Shown: positions 1 through 10,900, numbered from the stretch's first letter. The stretch: DNA of 49,346 nt from an uncultured Muribaculaceae bacterium (GCA_910576775.1 CAJTJV010000019.1:1-49346), one strand, 5' to 3'. Numbers and translations: made by a program. The notes: a model not told the origin generated them from the sequence alone.

Positions 1-17
1 GGTTTTCACATTATGAC

Positions 18-30
18 GCCTCTCCGAGGC
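18..30. repeat. Small hairpin with TCC loop at left edge
   Basis: A 5-bp stem GCCTC/GAGGC closes on a TCC loop. The same loop occurs in the third hairpin of module A of the repeat at 12033-12049 and 44336-44348. It could be the end of another repeat copy lying mostly outside the window. One short hairpin is weak evidence, and nothing else was recognised in positions 1-119. Confidence 0.25.
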
Positions 31-114
31 TCTCACGATACATGCACAAAATATCCTAAATGAAAGAGCCGTGTATTCTCAGACTTTTATTAATTTCAAC
101 TTGACTTGCATATA

Positions 115-149
115 CAAAAGAAATCGCGCCGGAGATTCGACGCGATTTC
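115..149 (-). terminator. Rho-independent terminator after the first susCD pair
   Basis: A 9-bp stem GAAATCGCG (120-128) / CGCGATTTC (141-149) has a 12-nt loop. Read on the minus strand it is followed by TTTTG. It lies about 45 nt past the susD stop codon, as expected for the end of the susC-susD transcript. Confidence 0.75.
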
Positions 150-191
150 ATATTCTATAGATGTGACAGACTCTTTTATCTGCCTTTCCGG

Positions 192-2054
192 TTAATAACC
201 ATCATTCTGGGTTATGTTCTTGGTGCGGTTAAGTTCTTCCTGCGGAATGGGCCAAAGCTCGAACCTCGGCTCCCAGCGGCGGTTGAGGTCGCGCACTTTC
301 AATTTGTCCTTGTAAGCGTCGTAGCACGGTATATCGTTGAGATCCTCTTCCGGTGTAGTCTTGAAATTGGGAATATCTGTAGGATCCAGACCGAGCGATT
401 TCTTACGTCTTCCTCCCTCTATATACGTATTGCCGGCCTGATACTGGTATTGGATAAGCGGGCATCCGTAGGAAGGATATTTGTTTTCGATAGCGCCTGT
501 TTTCCAACGGTGCATGTCGAAAAGATGGAGACCTTCTGTCATAAGTTCGACTTTACGTTCGCGGCGCACGCGCTGACGGAGTTTCTGTTGGGCGCTGAAG
601 GTAGTAGTCTCGCCTGTCACACATCCGTCAAGGCCTACATCCGGCATTCCGACGCGACGGCGGACAGTGTTGATGGCATCTGTAACCGTATTGTCTATTT
701 CTCCGAGTTCGATTTTGGCTTCGGCATAGCTAAGAAGGATTTCAGGATAACGCATCACTATGATGTCGACTGTAGAGGCGCTGATATTCTCGGCAGTCTC
801 GTAACAGTATTTGGAGTTCATCAAGCCTACACCGGCATTGCAGAAGCTTGCCCATGACGCGCTCGCACCGGCCTTGTCGATATTAGGTGTCTCCGACCAT
901 TGTCCCGTAGCGAAATCGTACAGACGCACGTAATCCTTGTAACAGCTTATCTCCTGAGTGGTGAGTCGGCCGTTGTTGACTGTGGACATATCGCCGTCCA
1001 TCCAGATATTCCATGCGAAACGCGGGTCTCGGTTGTTCTGGGGATGGGAATTGTCGTAAAGCGGTGACTCGTCGATGCGCTTGCCGTCGGTACACTCATA
1101 TGTATCGGCGAACATCTGGCTGGTATGGCGGGATGTCTGTCCCTGGATACGTGAGGCCTGTCCGTAAGGTACGGTATGGGTGATTACGGTAGTAGCTGTT
1201 CCTGTATAAGGCAGCTCGTAGAAAATTTCGTCACGAACTTCGGGCTTGAGCTGTCCTGTCACATTGAAGAGGTCGCCGTATGTCGGAGTGAGTTTGTATC
1301 CACCCTCGTCGATGACTTTCTTTGCAGCTGTCGCGGCAGCTTTGTAATATTCGGTTCCTTTACCTCCTATGTCAAGGCTGCCTCCGAGAAGACCGAGACG
1401 GGTAACAATACCGTAAGCAAAGCCGCGATTGACACGTCCGACTTCCTCGCGCACCCATGGAAGTGCCGTAGCACAAGTATTCAGATCCTCGATAAGATAA
1501 TCGAGTATCTGTTCGCGTGGGGTACGGAATGCAGTGTCGTACAGATCGTCGGGCACAGGAGCATGGAAGAACGGAACATCGCCATAAATACTTGTGAGCA
1601 GATAATAGTAATACGCGCGCAGGGCTCTCACCTCGGCCAGATACTGCATCGATTTTTCCGTCATAGATTCCGCATTGGCCTCCGCACCGGATATAACCTC
1701 GTTCGCACGGGCTATACCTATATAACAATTCGACCAGATACGCAATACCGTCTCATTATCCGGATTCAGTGTACCCCCGGCGCCGATAGTGGTATTCTCG
1801 TTGCGTTCGAGCAACATTGGCGTCATATGATCAAGAATAACGCATGTAGGCACCAGATAGAAGCCCGCCACATTATTCATATACATCATATTGTAGACGC
1901 CAATGGCTCCGTCATAGATTGCGTTCTCCGACGAAAAGAATCCATTGCTCTCATAATCGCCGTTTGTATCGGCCCGGTCGAGGAAATCGCTGCACGATGT
2001 TGTCATCATGCCTGCGGCAATTAATGCCGACAGATATATTTTGATTTTTTTCAT
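192..2054 (-). CDS. SusD/RagB family nutrient-binding outer-membrane lipoprotein
   Basis: Surface lipoprotein that caps a SusC transporter and captures glycan or peptide ligands for TonB-dependent uptake. The 620-residue product starts with a lipoprotein signal ending in TTSC (Cys21), followed by SDFLDR, an acidic stretch like the Bacteroidota surface-export signal. Family features include an N-terminal helical region with ARANEVI and RALRAYYYYLL (a TPR-like SusD signature) and a C-terminal region with RYPEILLSYAEAKIELG, RRERKVELMTEG and a closing LWPIPQEELNRTKNITQNDGY-type end. It lies 14 nt after susC (2069-5173) on the same strand and is surely co-transcribed. Ligand unknown: no glycoside hydrolase, sulfatase or regulator is adjacent in the window. 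Confidence 0.95.
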   Translation of the reverse strand: MKKIKIYLSALIAAGMMTTSCSDFLDRADTNGDYESNGFFSSENAIYDGAIGVYNMMYMNNVAGFYLVPTCVILDHMTPMLLERNENTTIGAGGTLNPDNETVLRIWSNCYIGIARANEVISGAEANAESMTEKSMQYLAEVRALRAYYYYLLTSIYGDVPFFHAPVPDDLYDTAFRTPREQILDYLIEDLNTCATALPWVREEVGRVNRGFAYGIVTRLGLLGGSLDIGGKGTEYYKAAATAAKKVIDEGGYKLTPTYGDLFNVTGQLKPEVRDEIFYELPYTGTATTVITHTVPYGQASRIQGQTSRHTSQMFADTYECTDGKRIDESPLYDNSHPQNNRDPRFAWNIWMDGDMSTVNNGRLTTQEISCYKDYVRLYDFATGQWSETPNIDKAGASASWASFCNAGVGLMNSKYCYETAENISASTVDIIVMRYPEILLSYAEAKIELGEIDNTVTDAINTVRRRVGMPDVGLDGCVTGETTTFSAQQKLRQRVRRERKVELMTEGLHLFDMHRWKTGAIENKYPSYGCPLIQYQYQAGNTYIEGGRRKKSLGLDPTDIPNFKTTPEEDLNDIPCYDAYKDKLKVRDLNRRWEPRFELWPIPQEELNRTKNITQNDGY

Positions 2055-2068
2055 GATAGTTCGCTTTT

Positions 2069-5000
2069 TTAGAATCGTAAGTCAATACCGAATGTGTAAA
2101 TTCTCATAAGCGGATAATAAGATGAAGGACTTGCCTCCGGATCATAACCCGGATAGGCGTTCTGAACGGTGAAAAGATTCTGTCCGCTCAAGTAGAAGCG
2201 CAGATGGGATATTCCGGATTTTCCAAGGACTTTACGGGGAAGCGTATAGCCGACAACAAGGTTTTTCAGTCGCATATAGGCTCCGCTCTTGATCCAGAAA
2301 GATGAGCATATATTGTTGGGATTGGAACCTGCAACTTGCTCAATAAGCAACAACGGGTATTTCGCGTTGGGATTGTCGGGAGTCCAGGTATCGAACTGGC
2401 TTTCCATAATTGTACGGCCTACCATAAGCGGACGGACATTATAGCCGTTGGCATAGATGTCGCGTTTGCCTACTCCCTGGAAGAAGGCAGTGAAATCGAA
2501 ATTGTTCCAGTTGGCAGTAAGGTTGAGCGAGAACAGATAGCGGTTCTGAGGATCGCCGATGAAAGTACGGTCATAATCATCTATTGCTCCGTCGGGTTTG
2601 CCGTCCGGGCCGCTGATGTCCTTGTATCGTATATAGCCCGGTTTCACATTGGTTTTATCCCCCTGATAGACCGGATAGGAATCTATTTCCTGCTGGTTCT
2701 GGAAATAGCCGTCGGCAATAAATCCATACCACGACCATATAGGGTGGCCGACCTGGGTCGATGTGCCGCCGCTACGATCGATATATTCGTTACCGAACAG
2801 ATTAGTAATCTTGTTTTTCACGTCGGAGAGCATGGCGGTGGCGCTCAGACCTACATTGCCGATTTTATCATGATAAGTGATGGAAAGATCCCAGCCGTTG
2901 TTGCGCATATCGCCGGCGTTACGCCAAGGCGCAGCAAGTCCCACATAGAAAGGCGCCGGGAATTTCTGAATCATCGAAGATATGTTACGTATATAATAAT
3001 CGAAAGTAATGTCTAGACGAGAGCCAAAGGCTGAAATATCAAGACCGACATTAAACTGCTTCGATTTTTCCCAGGATATCTGCCGGTTGGAAAGAGTGGA
3101 GGCATAAACGCCCTGCGTATGGCCTTCTCCGGGCCAATAGTTCACACCACGCGAAAGGGTGGAAGCGTACGGATAATAACCTGCCAGATTCTGGTTGCCG
3201 AGAGTACCGTAGGACACACGCAGCTTCAGATTATTGACATATTCACGGGCTTTTTCAAAGAAATTTTCCTGCGATATACGCCATGCTGCGGACGCGGAAG
3301 GGAAGAAGCCCCAACGGCAGTCCTTGGAAAATCGCGATGACCCGTCATAGCGGCCTGTAAGCTCAATCATATACTTGGTATCGTATATATAATTGAGACG
3401 TGCGATATACGAAACCATAGCCAGTTCGGACCAGGTACCGGATGCTAATGCACCTGAAGTAGAATTCGTCATCTGGATATAACCCTCATACGGAAAATCG
3501 TGCCTGGAGGCACCTAACGATTTGTTCTTTGTTTCCTCGGTCTGGAAACCTACAAAGCCTTTGAAATAATGCTTCCCGGCAAACGTGTTCTCATAAGTGG
3601 CCTGGACGTTGAACTGGTTGAACATGGTCCTTTCCCAGCTTTCACTGCGGAATGTTCCTTCCGGCGGATATGTGGTTACATAGTTGCCGGCTTCGTAAGT
3701 ATCGAAAGTATCGCGGAACGAATCGGCCTTATTCTCATAGCGACGGGTGGAATAGCTGGCGAGCAGTTCGAGGCCTTTCACAGGAGTGGCGATAAGAGTG
3801 CCCTTGATGTTGGTGTCGGTTCCGTCAGTATGTGTATTGCCTCCTGCCAGAGCTATCGCATAAGGATTGATACCTGACTGGCCGTTGGCCCATGTTCCGT
3901 CGGCATTGACAGCGCCGTAGACAGGCGACATTGTCAGGGCATATCCTATGATTGATGTTGCGCCTCCATAAGGGCTCTCGCGGTTGGTACGGCGTACGTT
4001 GATATTCACCGACGCGCGAAGCCAGCTTGTAATCGTGGCATCGGTATTGGAGCGTATTGTCCAGCGGTTGTAATTATTGTTGGGAACAAGGCCATCCTCA
4101 TAGCTGTAGGAGCCGTTAAGGTACTGGCGAATCGTCTTGTTACCGCCGGTGAGGGATACCGAGTGGTTTGTTGTGAGTGTATTGTTTTTCAGAATCAAAT
4201 CTCTCCAGTTTGTGTCGTAGCGGTAGATATTATCGACTCCCTGCTCTCGGTAAATATCAATCATATCACCATATATAGGATTGCTACCGGCGTTCACCAT
4301 TGCAGCATCCATATGCTCCATGAATTCGATGGCATTGGCCGGCCGCGGAAGTTCCGTAGGACTGCGGAAGCCTACCCAGCCGTTATAGCTGACAATGGCA
4401 CGGCTTTCCGTACCGCGTTTTGTAGTGACAAGGATTACACCGTTCGAAGCCTTTGATCCGTAGATGGATGCAGAGGCTGCGTCCTTGAGTACGGAAATGG
4501 ATTCGATGGCGTTCATATCGATGGCGTTCATATCGCCTTCCACTCCGTCGACAAGGATTAGCGGACCGCCGCCTGCGCTGATGGAGCCGACACCGCGGAT
4601 CTGAATGCCTGCCGATGTACCCGGCTCACCCGACGATTGCTGGACTGCCACACCCGACATAAGACCCTGAAGAGCCAGCGATGCCGAAGCTACGCTACGT
4701 TGGGTAAGCTCCTTGCTCGTAACCTGCTGCACCGCACCCGTAAGGTTTACTTTTTTCTGTGTGCCGAAGCCGACTACAATCACCTCGTTGAGATTCTCAG
4801 CCGTAGGTTCGAGAGAAACCTCTCCATTCTTACTAAGCAACCGGCTTACACTAAGTTTTGTCGGCAGATATCCTACATACGATATCTCGATTTCGGAATT
4901 GGCGGCAACCTTGGGCAAGGTAAATCTGCCGTTGATATCTGTCGGTACGCTGATATTTGTACCTTTCACTTTAACCGATGCTCCGATAATCGGATCTCCG

Positions 5001-5173
5001 TTTTCATCAAGCACTGTTCCGGTAATCGAAGAAACTCCGGATTCATTGTTCACTTGCCGCGCCTCGGCCGGCAGCGGAGCGGCATAGACGCTGCCCGCGC
5101 TTGTCCCAAGCATCACCCCTCCCAATGCCAAACATATGGCATACAACGGGTTAGACAAATCCTTCTTTTTCAT
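2069..5173 (-). CDS. SusC/RagA family TonB-linked outer-membrane transporter
   Basis: TonB-dependent outer-membrane channel that works with the following SusD protein. The start was taken at 5173 (1034 aa, beginning MKKKDLSNPLYA and leading into a signal peptide). An upstream in-frame ATG at 5266 lies inside the promoter at 5246-5278, so it is unlikely to be used. Order: signal peptide (about 1-31), carboxypeptidase-regulatory-like beta domain (about 48-122, GTVLDENGDPIIGASV), TonB box and plug entry NEVIVVGFGTQKK (129-141), plug domain to about 253 with QIRGVGS and VLKDAASASIYGS, then a long beta-barrel ending in TFGIDLRF with a terminal Phe. The plug carries a perfect 15-bp tandem repeat encoding DMNAI twice (residues 214-223). 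Substrate unknown. Confidence 0.95.
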   Translation of the reverse strand: MKKKDLSNPLYAICLALGGVMLGTSAGSVYAAPLPAEARQVNNESGVSSITGTVLDENGDPIIGASVKVKGTNISVPTDINGRFTLPKVAANSEIEISYVGYLPTKLSVSRLLSKNGEVSLEPTAENLNEVIVVGFGTQKKVNLTGAVQQVTSKELTQRSVASASLALQGLMSGVAVQQSSGEPGTSAGIQIRGVGSISAGGGPLILVDGVEGDMNAIDMNAIESISVLKDAASASIYGSKASNGVILVTTKRGTESRAIVSYNGWVGFRSPTELPRPANAIEFMEHMDAAMVNAGSNPIYGDMIDIYREQGVDNIYRYDTNWRDLILKNNTLTTNHSVSLTGGNKTIRQYLNGSYSYEDGLVPNNNYNRWTIRSNTDATITSWLRASVNINVRRTNRESPYGGATSIIGYALTMSPVYGAVNADGTWANGQSGINPYAIALAGGNTHTDGTDTNIKGTLIATPVKGLELLASYSTRRYENKADSFRDTFDTYEAGNYVTTYPPEGTFRSESWERTMFNQFNVQATYENTFAGKHYFKGFVGFQTEETKNKSLGASRHDFPYEGYIQMTNSTSGALASGTWSELAMVSYIARLNYIYDTKYMIELTGRYDGSSRFSKDCRWGFFPSASAAWRISQENFFEKAREYVNNLKLRVSYGTLGNQNLAGYYPYASTLSRGVNYWPGEGHTQGVYASTLSNRQISWEKSKQFNVGLDISAFGSRLDITFDYYIRNISSMIQKFPAPFYVGLAAPWRNAGDMRNNGWDLSITYHDKIGNVGLSATAMLSDVKNKITNLFGNEYIDRSGGTSTQVGHPIWSWYGFIADGYFQNQQEIDSYPVYQGDKTNVKPGYIRYKDISGPDGKPDGAIDDYDRTFIGDPQNRYLFSLNLTANWNNFDFTAFFQGVGKRDIYANGYNVRPLMVGRTIMESQFDTWTPDNPNAKYPLLLIEQVAGSNPNNICSSFWIKSGAYMRLKNLVVGYTLPRKVLGKSGISHLRFYLSGQNLFTVQNAYPGYDPEASPSSYYPLMRIYTFGIDLRF

Positions 5174-5245
5174 TAGTCTGTTAATTGTTTTGGTATTATT
5201 GCTAAGGTAAATATTTATATCAGCCATGTATTTAAGGATACTTTG

Positions 5246-5278
5246 CAAATATATGAACTTTTTCAAGAAATTATCAAA
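5246..5278 (-). promoter_or_regulatory. Promoter of the first susCD operon
   Basis: Minus-strand TATATTTG (complement of 5246-5253) fits the Bacteroidota -7 box TAnnTTTG. TTTG (complement of 5275-5278) lies 21 bp upstream as the -33 box. This places transcription near 5240, giving a leader of roughly 65 nt before the ATG at 5173. Confidence 0.7.
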
Positions 5279-5396
5279 TTATTTTAGGATTTATTTGAAA
5301 ATTTTCATGTACGCACAATCTTCCGGAAAATTGACAGTCCCGTTGTGAACGCATCATAAATCGCAGTTGTTATAAACATAAGTTTCAATTATCGCT

Positions 5397-6821
5397 ATGA
5401 GATTTTTTATTAAAACAGGGACGGCCAACGTCATGCTGCTGTTAATACTTTCTCTCTCTTTTTCTGCACCGGCTCGCGAAAACAAAGATGAGAGTTATCT
5501 GCGTATTCCTTTGACAGACCGGTGGGAAGCCGACAATCATTTCTCGATGACACTGCCGACCGATGACTCATGGTGGCAATCGTTCGGCGACGCCACTCTC
5601 GACTCTCTGATTGCAGAGGGAGAGAGCAATAATTTCGACGTGCGCATAGCGATGCGCCGAATGGAAATAGCCCGCCAGGCTGTATCGAAAGCAAAGAGCG
5701 CCTACTACCCTACCGTTGAAATCAATGGTGCCTGGACCCGTAGCCGCGCGTCCGGTGCGGCTACGGCGCATTCAGATCCGGCATCCACGATGAGTTACTG
5801 GGACCTGGGTCTGAGCGCAAACTGGCAGATAGATGTTTTCGGCAAAATAACGTCCCAGGTAAAACAAAGCAAAGCAGCATGGCACGCATCCCGCGCCCAA
5901 CATGCCGCCGCGATGGTGACTATGGCCGCGCAGATCGCCACTACGTATTTTCAACTGCGGACATATCAGGCGGAAAAGGCCGTCACGGAAGAACATATAA
6001 AATCACAGGCGGAGGTTGTGAAAATTGTGGAGGCCCGCTATGAGACCGGACTTTCCTCCAAACTCGATCTTGCCCAGGCCAGGACCGTCTATTATTCTTC
6101 CGTCGCCACTCTGCCGGATATCGAAATATCGATAGGGACATCCATAAACGCCCTTGCCGTGCTCACCGGCACAAGCCCTGAAACAATGAGGTCTCGGCTC
6201 TCCGTTCCCGCAAAAATGCCCGATTTCCGACAGATTGTAGCAGTAGGAGTACCGATGGAACTTCTGCGGCGGCGCCCTGACATCGCGGAAGCGGAATACA
6301 CACTCGCCGGCTATGCCGCCGCTATCGGTATCGCAAAAAAGGATTTTCTACCCGCACTCTCCATTTCGGGAAATATAGGAACGCAGGCGCACAATGGCTC
6401 CGATCTCTTCAAGAACAACTCCTTTACCTATAGTGTTGTCCCCACACTGTCGTGGACGCTCTTCGACGGATTCGCCCGCAAGGCAGCACTCGCCGAGGCC
6501 AGGGAGACGATGATGGAAGGCATAGAATCCTACAACCTTACCGTGAGCACCGCGGTAGAAGAAGTTGACAATGCCATGCTCAGATACACAGAGACTCTGA
6601 ACCATATCACCGCAATTGAACAGGTGATAAGCCAGTCAGCTGAGTCATTCCGTCTTTCGCTCGACCTATACAAAGGCGGCCTCGAAGGCTTCTATAATGT
6701 TGTCAACGCACAATTGAATCTTATAAATTACTCCAACTCTCTGGTTGCATCGCGCGGAGCGGCGCTCACAGCACTGGTGAATCTCTACGAGGCACTCGGC
6801 GGAGGATGGACTAACCAATAA
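5397..6821 (+). CDS. TolC/OprM-type outer-membrane efflux channel (NodT family)
   Basis: Outer-membrane exit duct of a tripartite RND pump. The 474-residue product begins with a signal peptide (hydrophobic MLLLILSLSFSA) without a lipobox cysteine, unlike many OprM homologues. It continues with WWQSFGDATLDSLI, the usual N-terminal motif of the NodT/CusC family, and two OEP repeats. The first holds ARTVYYSSVATLPDIE and INALAVLTG; the second holds PMELLRRRPDIAEAEY and ends with RGAALTALVNLYEALGGGW. Length matches the family (450-500). It is the first gene of a three-gene operon, with 13 nt to the adaptor. No regulator lies beside it. The 223-bp gap to susC was searched and no convincing plus-strand TAnnTTTG box was seen; the nearest is TAAGTTTC at 5379-5386. 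Confidence 0.93.
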   Translation: MRFFIKTGTANVMLLLILSLSFSAPARENKDESYLRIPLTDRWEADNHFSMTLPTDDSWWQSFGDATLDSLIAEGESNNFDVRIAMRRMEIARQAVSKAKSAYYPTVEINGAWTRSRASGAATAHSDPASTMSYWDLGLSANWQIDVFGKITSQVKQSKAAWHASRAQHAAAMVTMAAQIATTYFQLRTYQAEKAVTEEHIKSQAEVVKIVEARYETGLSSKLDLAQARTVYYSSVATLPDIEISIGTSINALAVLTGTSPETMRSRLSVPAKMPDFRQIVAVGVPMELLRRRPDIAEAEYTLAGYAAAIGIAKKDFLPALSISGNIGTQAHNGSDLFKNNSFTYSVVPTLSWTLFDGFARKAALAEARETMMEGIESYNLTVSTAVEEVDNAMLRYTETLNHITAIEQVISQSAESFRLSLDLYKGGLEGFYNVVNAQLNLINYSNSLVASRGAALTALVNLYEALGGGWTNQ

Positions 6822-6834
6822 AAAACACCGGAGA

Positions 6835-7974
6835 ATGAAAGCAACCCATATTACCGTATTCCTTCTTTCGCTCGCCATCCTTCTACCGGCCTGCGGAGAC
6901 AGACATAAAGATGCCGGCACCGATGACAATCTGCCGAAAGTAAATGTAGCTACAGTCACAATCGATTCCGTGACGGTCCATAAGGACTATCCCGCCTATC
7001 TGTCGGCATTCAACACCACCGATGTAGTATGTCGCGTCAACGGCCAGATTCTCACGCTCGACTACAAGGCCGGCAGCCGCGTGAAAGAAGGCCAGATTCT
7101 TTTCACAATCGAATCGACAAAATACCGCGACGCACTCGCACAGGCACAGGCACAACTACAGGATGCCCGAAGCCAATATGAGTATGCGACCCAGCACTAT
7201 GCTGCTTTGAAGAAAGCTCTCGAAAGCGACGCCGTATCCAGAATGGAGGTGAAGCAGGGGGCGAGTGCCGTCGAACAGGCCGAAGCGGCAATAAAGAGCG
7301 CGGAAGCCGCCATCAGCGAGGCGCAGACAAATCTGGCATACTGCACCATACGCGCGCCACAATCCGGGCTGATAACGACCAATACCATCGATCCGGGCAG
7401 CTATTGCGGCGGCGAAGGCAACCCGGTGCGCCTCGCCACAATCTACGACGACAGCAAGGTTTTTGCCAATTTCACTGTCGATGACGCAAGCTATCTGAAA
7501 ATGATTGCCGAAGAGAAAAAAGACGCAATGCTCGACCTGAAACACGTGCCTATCGTATTCTCAGAAAAACTGGCACATGACTATACCGGTGAAATAAGTT
7601 ATCTCGCACCGGCAATCAACACCTCAACAGGCTCTCTGCCTGTGCAATGCACAATACAGAATCCATACGGAGAACTTAAGCCGGGCATGTATGTCACAGT
7701 CGCGCTTCCGACAGAGAATATACCTGATGCCATCCTTGTGAAGGACGCTTCGCTTGGCACCGACCAGCGAGGACGGTACCTTTACACCCTCACCGACTCC
7801 AACACCGTGGCGTACACTCCCGTCACAGTAGGCTCTCTCGCCAACGACTCGATGCGTATCGTGACGTCCGGTCTCGAACGGAACTCCCGTTATGTAACCG
7901 AAGCGATGCTCAAAGTCCGCAACGGTATGAAAATATCTCCTGTCGATATCCGGCAGACCAAATCCAACAGATAA
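6835..7974 (+). CDS. RND efflux periplasmic adaptor (membrane fusion lipoprotein)
   Basis: Periplasmic adaptor linking the AcrB-type pump to the TolC-type channel. The 379-residue product has a lipobox LLPAC (Cys20), so it is probably anchored in the inner membrane. A beta-barrel/lipoyl half follows (VVCRVNGQILTLDYKAGSRVKEGQILFTI), then a coiled-coil hairpin about residues 95-160 (ALAQAQAQLQDA, AIKSAEAAISEAQTNLAYC), the second lipoyl half with RAPQSGLITTN, and the C-terminal barrel with LKPGMYVTVALP. These are hallmarks of the AcrA/MexA class. It starts 13 nt after the channel gene and ends 10 nt before the pump gene, so all three are one transcript. Confidence 0.94.
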   Translation: MKATHITVFLLSLAILLPACGDRHKDAGTDDNLPKVNVATVTIDSVTVHKDYPAYLSAFNTTDVVCRVNGQILTLDYKAGSRVKEGQILFTIESTKYRDALAQAQAQLQDARSQYEYATQHYAALKKALESDAVSRMEVKQGASAVEQAEAAIKSAEAAISEAQTNLAYCTIRAPQSGLITTNTIDPGSYCGGEGNPVRLATIYDDSKVFANFTVDDASYLKMIAEEKKDAMLDLKHVPIVFSEKLAHDYTGEISYLAPAINTSTGSLPVQCTIQNPYGELKPGMYVTVALPTENIPDAILVKDASLGTDQRGRYLYTLTDSNTVAYTPVTVGSLANDSMRIVTSGLERNSRYVTEAMLKVRNGMKISPVDIRQTKSNR

Positions 7975-7984
7975 GACAAAAGCG

Positions 7985-10900
7985 ATGTTCTCGAAATTTT
8001 TCATAGACCGTCCGATATTCGCAATTGTCATCGCCATAATGATGATTATTGCCGGACTGCTGACGGTAAAGACGCTTCCGGTAGCACAATACCCGGATAT
8101 AACCCCGCCGACTGTAATGGTATCGGCAAGCTACCCCGGCGCCGATGCCGAGACTGTCGCCGAAAATGTCGGGGTACCCATCGAACAGCAGGTGAACGGT
8201 GTGGAAGGAATGGAATACATGAGCTCGTCGTCAAGCAACGGCAGCTACTCTCTCACCCTGACTTTCAAAAACGGTGTGGACCTCGACGAAGCCACTGTGA
8301 AAGTTCAGAACCGAATTTCAATGGCCGAACCCACCCTACCCGCTTCCGTCAAGCAGCAGGGCATCAGCGTGCGCTCCGAATCGACAAACAATATCCTGTT
8401 TATCGCCATAGAAGGCGACTCCGCCTATAATTACGATGCCCTATATCTCACCAACTATGCCAAACTCAACATAGTCGACGAAATTGCCCGCATCGAAGGT
8501 GTTGGCGGTGTGGGTGCTTTCGGCGCCGGAGCTTACAGCATGCGCGTATGGCTCAATCCGGAAATGATGCAGATGCGTGCCATATCGCCCGACGAGGTGT
8601 CGGCGGCGATTCAGGCGCAGAATATCGCCGTATCGGCCGGCACTGTAGGAGCACCGCCTACTGCCACAAACGAGGCTTTTGAATTCACACTCACATCACA
8701 GGGACGTCTGAAAACTCCCGAAGAATTCCGCGACATCATCCTGCGGACATCGTCCGACGGCTCAGTACTGCGTCTTGGTGACATCGCAACCGTAGAGCTC
8801 GGTTCGCAGGACTATTCCGGAATAGCGCGCTGCAACGGCGAACAGGTAGGTCTTCTCGGTGTCAGCCAGCTGCCGGGTGCGAACGCCCTTGCCGTGGCGA
8901 ATGCAGTAGAAAAAAAACTTGATGAACTCGAGCAGTATTTCCCGCCGGGCGTCCGATACCGCATACTGATCAATCAGACCGATTTCGTGACGGCCTCTAT
9001 CGACGAAGTTCTTGTAACATTCGTTGAGACCACCCTTATCGTAATGCTCGTCATCCTGCTTTTCCTCCAGAGCTGGCGTGCTGTCGTCATTCCCATGATA
9101 ACTATCCCGGTATCACTTATCGCCACCTTCGCGGTGATGAAACTTATGGGCTTCACCCTCAACACCCTCACTCTTTTCGGCCTGGTGCTTGCCATCGCCA
9201 TTGTTGTGGACGATGCAATAGTGGTGGTGGAAGGATGCTCGCGCATTGTCGACAAAGGGGAGGCCACACCGCGGCAGGCCGCCGAGAAAGCGATGAAGGA
9301 ATTGCAAGGTCCGGTTATCGGAGAGGTGCTTGTTCTCCTTTCCGTCTTCATCCCCACGGCATTCATCTCAGGTATCACGGGTGAACTCTACAAACAATTC
9401 GCCCTCACCATCGCCGTATCGACAGCATTTTCCGGATTGAACGCACTTACTTTCACTCCGGCCATGTGCGCCCTGTTCCTGAAACCGAAAAAAGAATCGA
9501 AATTTCTGCCTTTTGTATGGTTCAACAAAGGATTCTCGGCATCTCTCAACGCCTATATGAAAATCATAGGCCGCTTCCTGAGGCGTCCCGCTGTAGCCAT
9601 CGGCATCTATCTCGGCCTTACCGTGGCAGCCTTCTGGGGCTTCATCAAATGGCCGACGAGCTATATTCCAGCGGAAGACATGGGCTATTTCATGTCGTCG
9701 GTGCAGCTGCCTACCGGTGCGTCGCTCGACCGCACCGAAAAGGTTCTCGCCACCATCTCCGACAGCGTGGTATCGCTTCCCGAGGTAAAATACGTCATGA
9801 CTGTCGCCGGCAACTCGATGATGGGCGGAGGCAGCGGCAGCAACAAGGGTTCTGCATTCGTAATTCTCGAGCCGTGGAAAGACAGGCGCGCAAAAGATGA
9901 ACGAATCAACGCCGTCATCGAAAAGACGGATGAACTGACAGCCGGCCTACAGGAGGCTGTGGTGTTCTCACTCAATCCACCGGCAATTCCGGGTCTCGGC
10001 ATGACTTCGGGACTGCAGATGCAGCTTCTCGACATAAACAATCTCGGTGCGGAAGAGCTTTTGAATGCAGTGGAAAGCATACGCGAGGCCGCCCATAAAG
10101 ACAACCGTATCGCCTCCGTCACAACATTCTACGAAGGCGAGGTGCCGCAGTACAATCTGAAAATCGACCGCTCGAAAGTCGAGATGCAAGGCGTGTCGCT
10201 CGAAAGCGTATATTCCGCCTTAGGCTCTTTCATCGGCGGCAGCTATGTGAACGATTTCGTGGATTTCGGGCGCACATACCAGGTGACAATAGCAGCCGAC
10301 GCCCTTGCCCGCGGCAATATCACCGATATCGGCCGACTGTCTGTAAAAAACAGCAACGGAGAGATGGTACCTTTCTCATCGTTCACGACTGTGGAGTCCG
10401 TAATGGGACAACCGACAGTAGAACGTTACAACATGTACACCACAGCATCGCTGACAGCCACGCCTTCCGACGGAACATCCACATCCGATGCCATAAAGGC
10501 AATGGAGGAAATTGTGCACTCGGCGCTCGGCAATGACTATTCGTACGCATGGACGGGAGAAGCATATCAGGAAACCCAGGCAGGAACAACTGTAACATTC
10601 GTAATGCTATTTGCCGTAATAATGACTATTCTTGTGCTGGCAGCCCAGTACGAGAGCCTTACCGACCCGATAGCGGTAGTCATATCGATGCCTACTGCAA
10701 TCCTCGGCACTATTATAGGATGCCTTTTCATGAATCAGAGCATCAGCATCTACACACAGATAGGCATCATCCTTCTGCTCGGACTATCGGCGAAGAACGC
10801 CATTCTTATAGTTGAATATGCCATTGACTACCGCAGAGCCGGACTTGACATACGCAAAGCCGCCACACAGGCCGGCATGGTGCGCTTCCGACCCATAATG

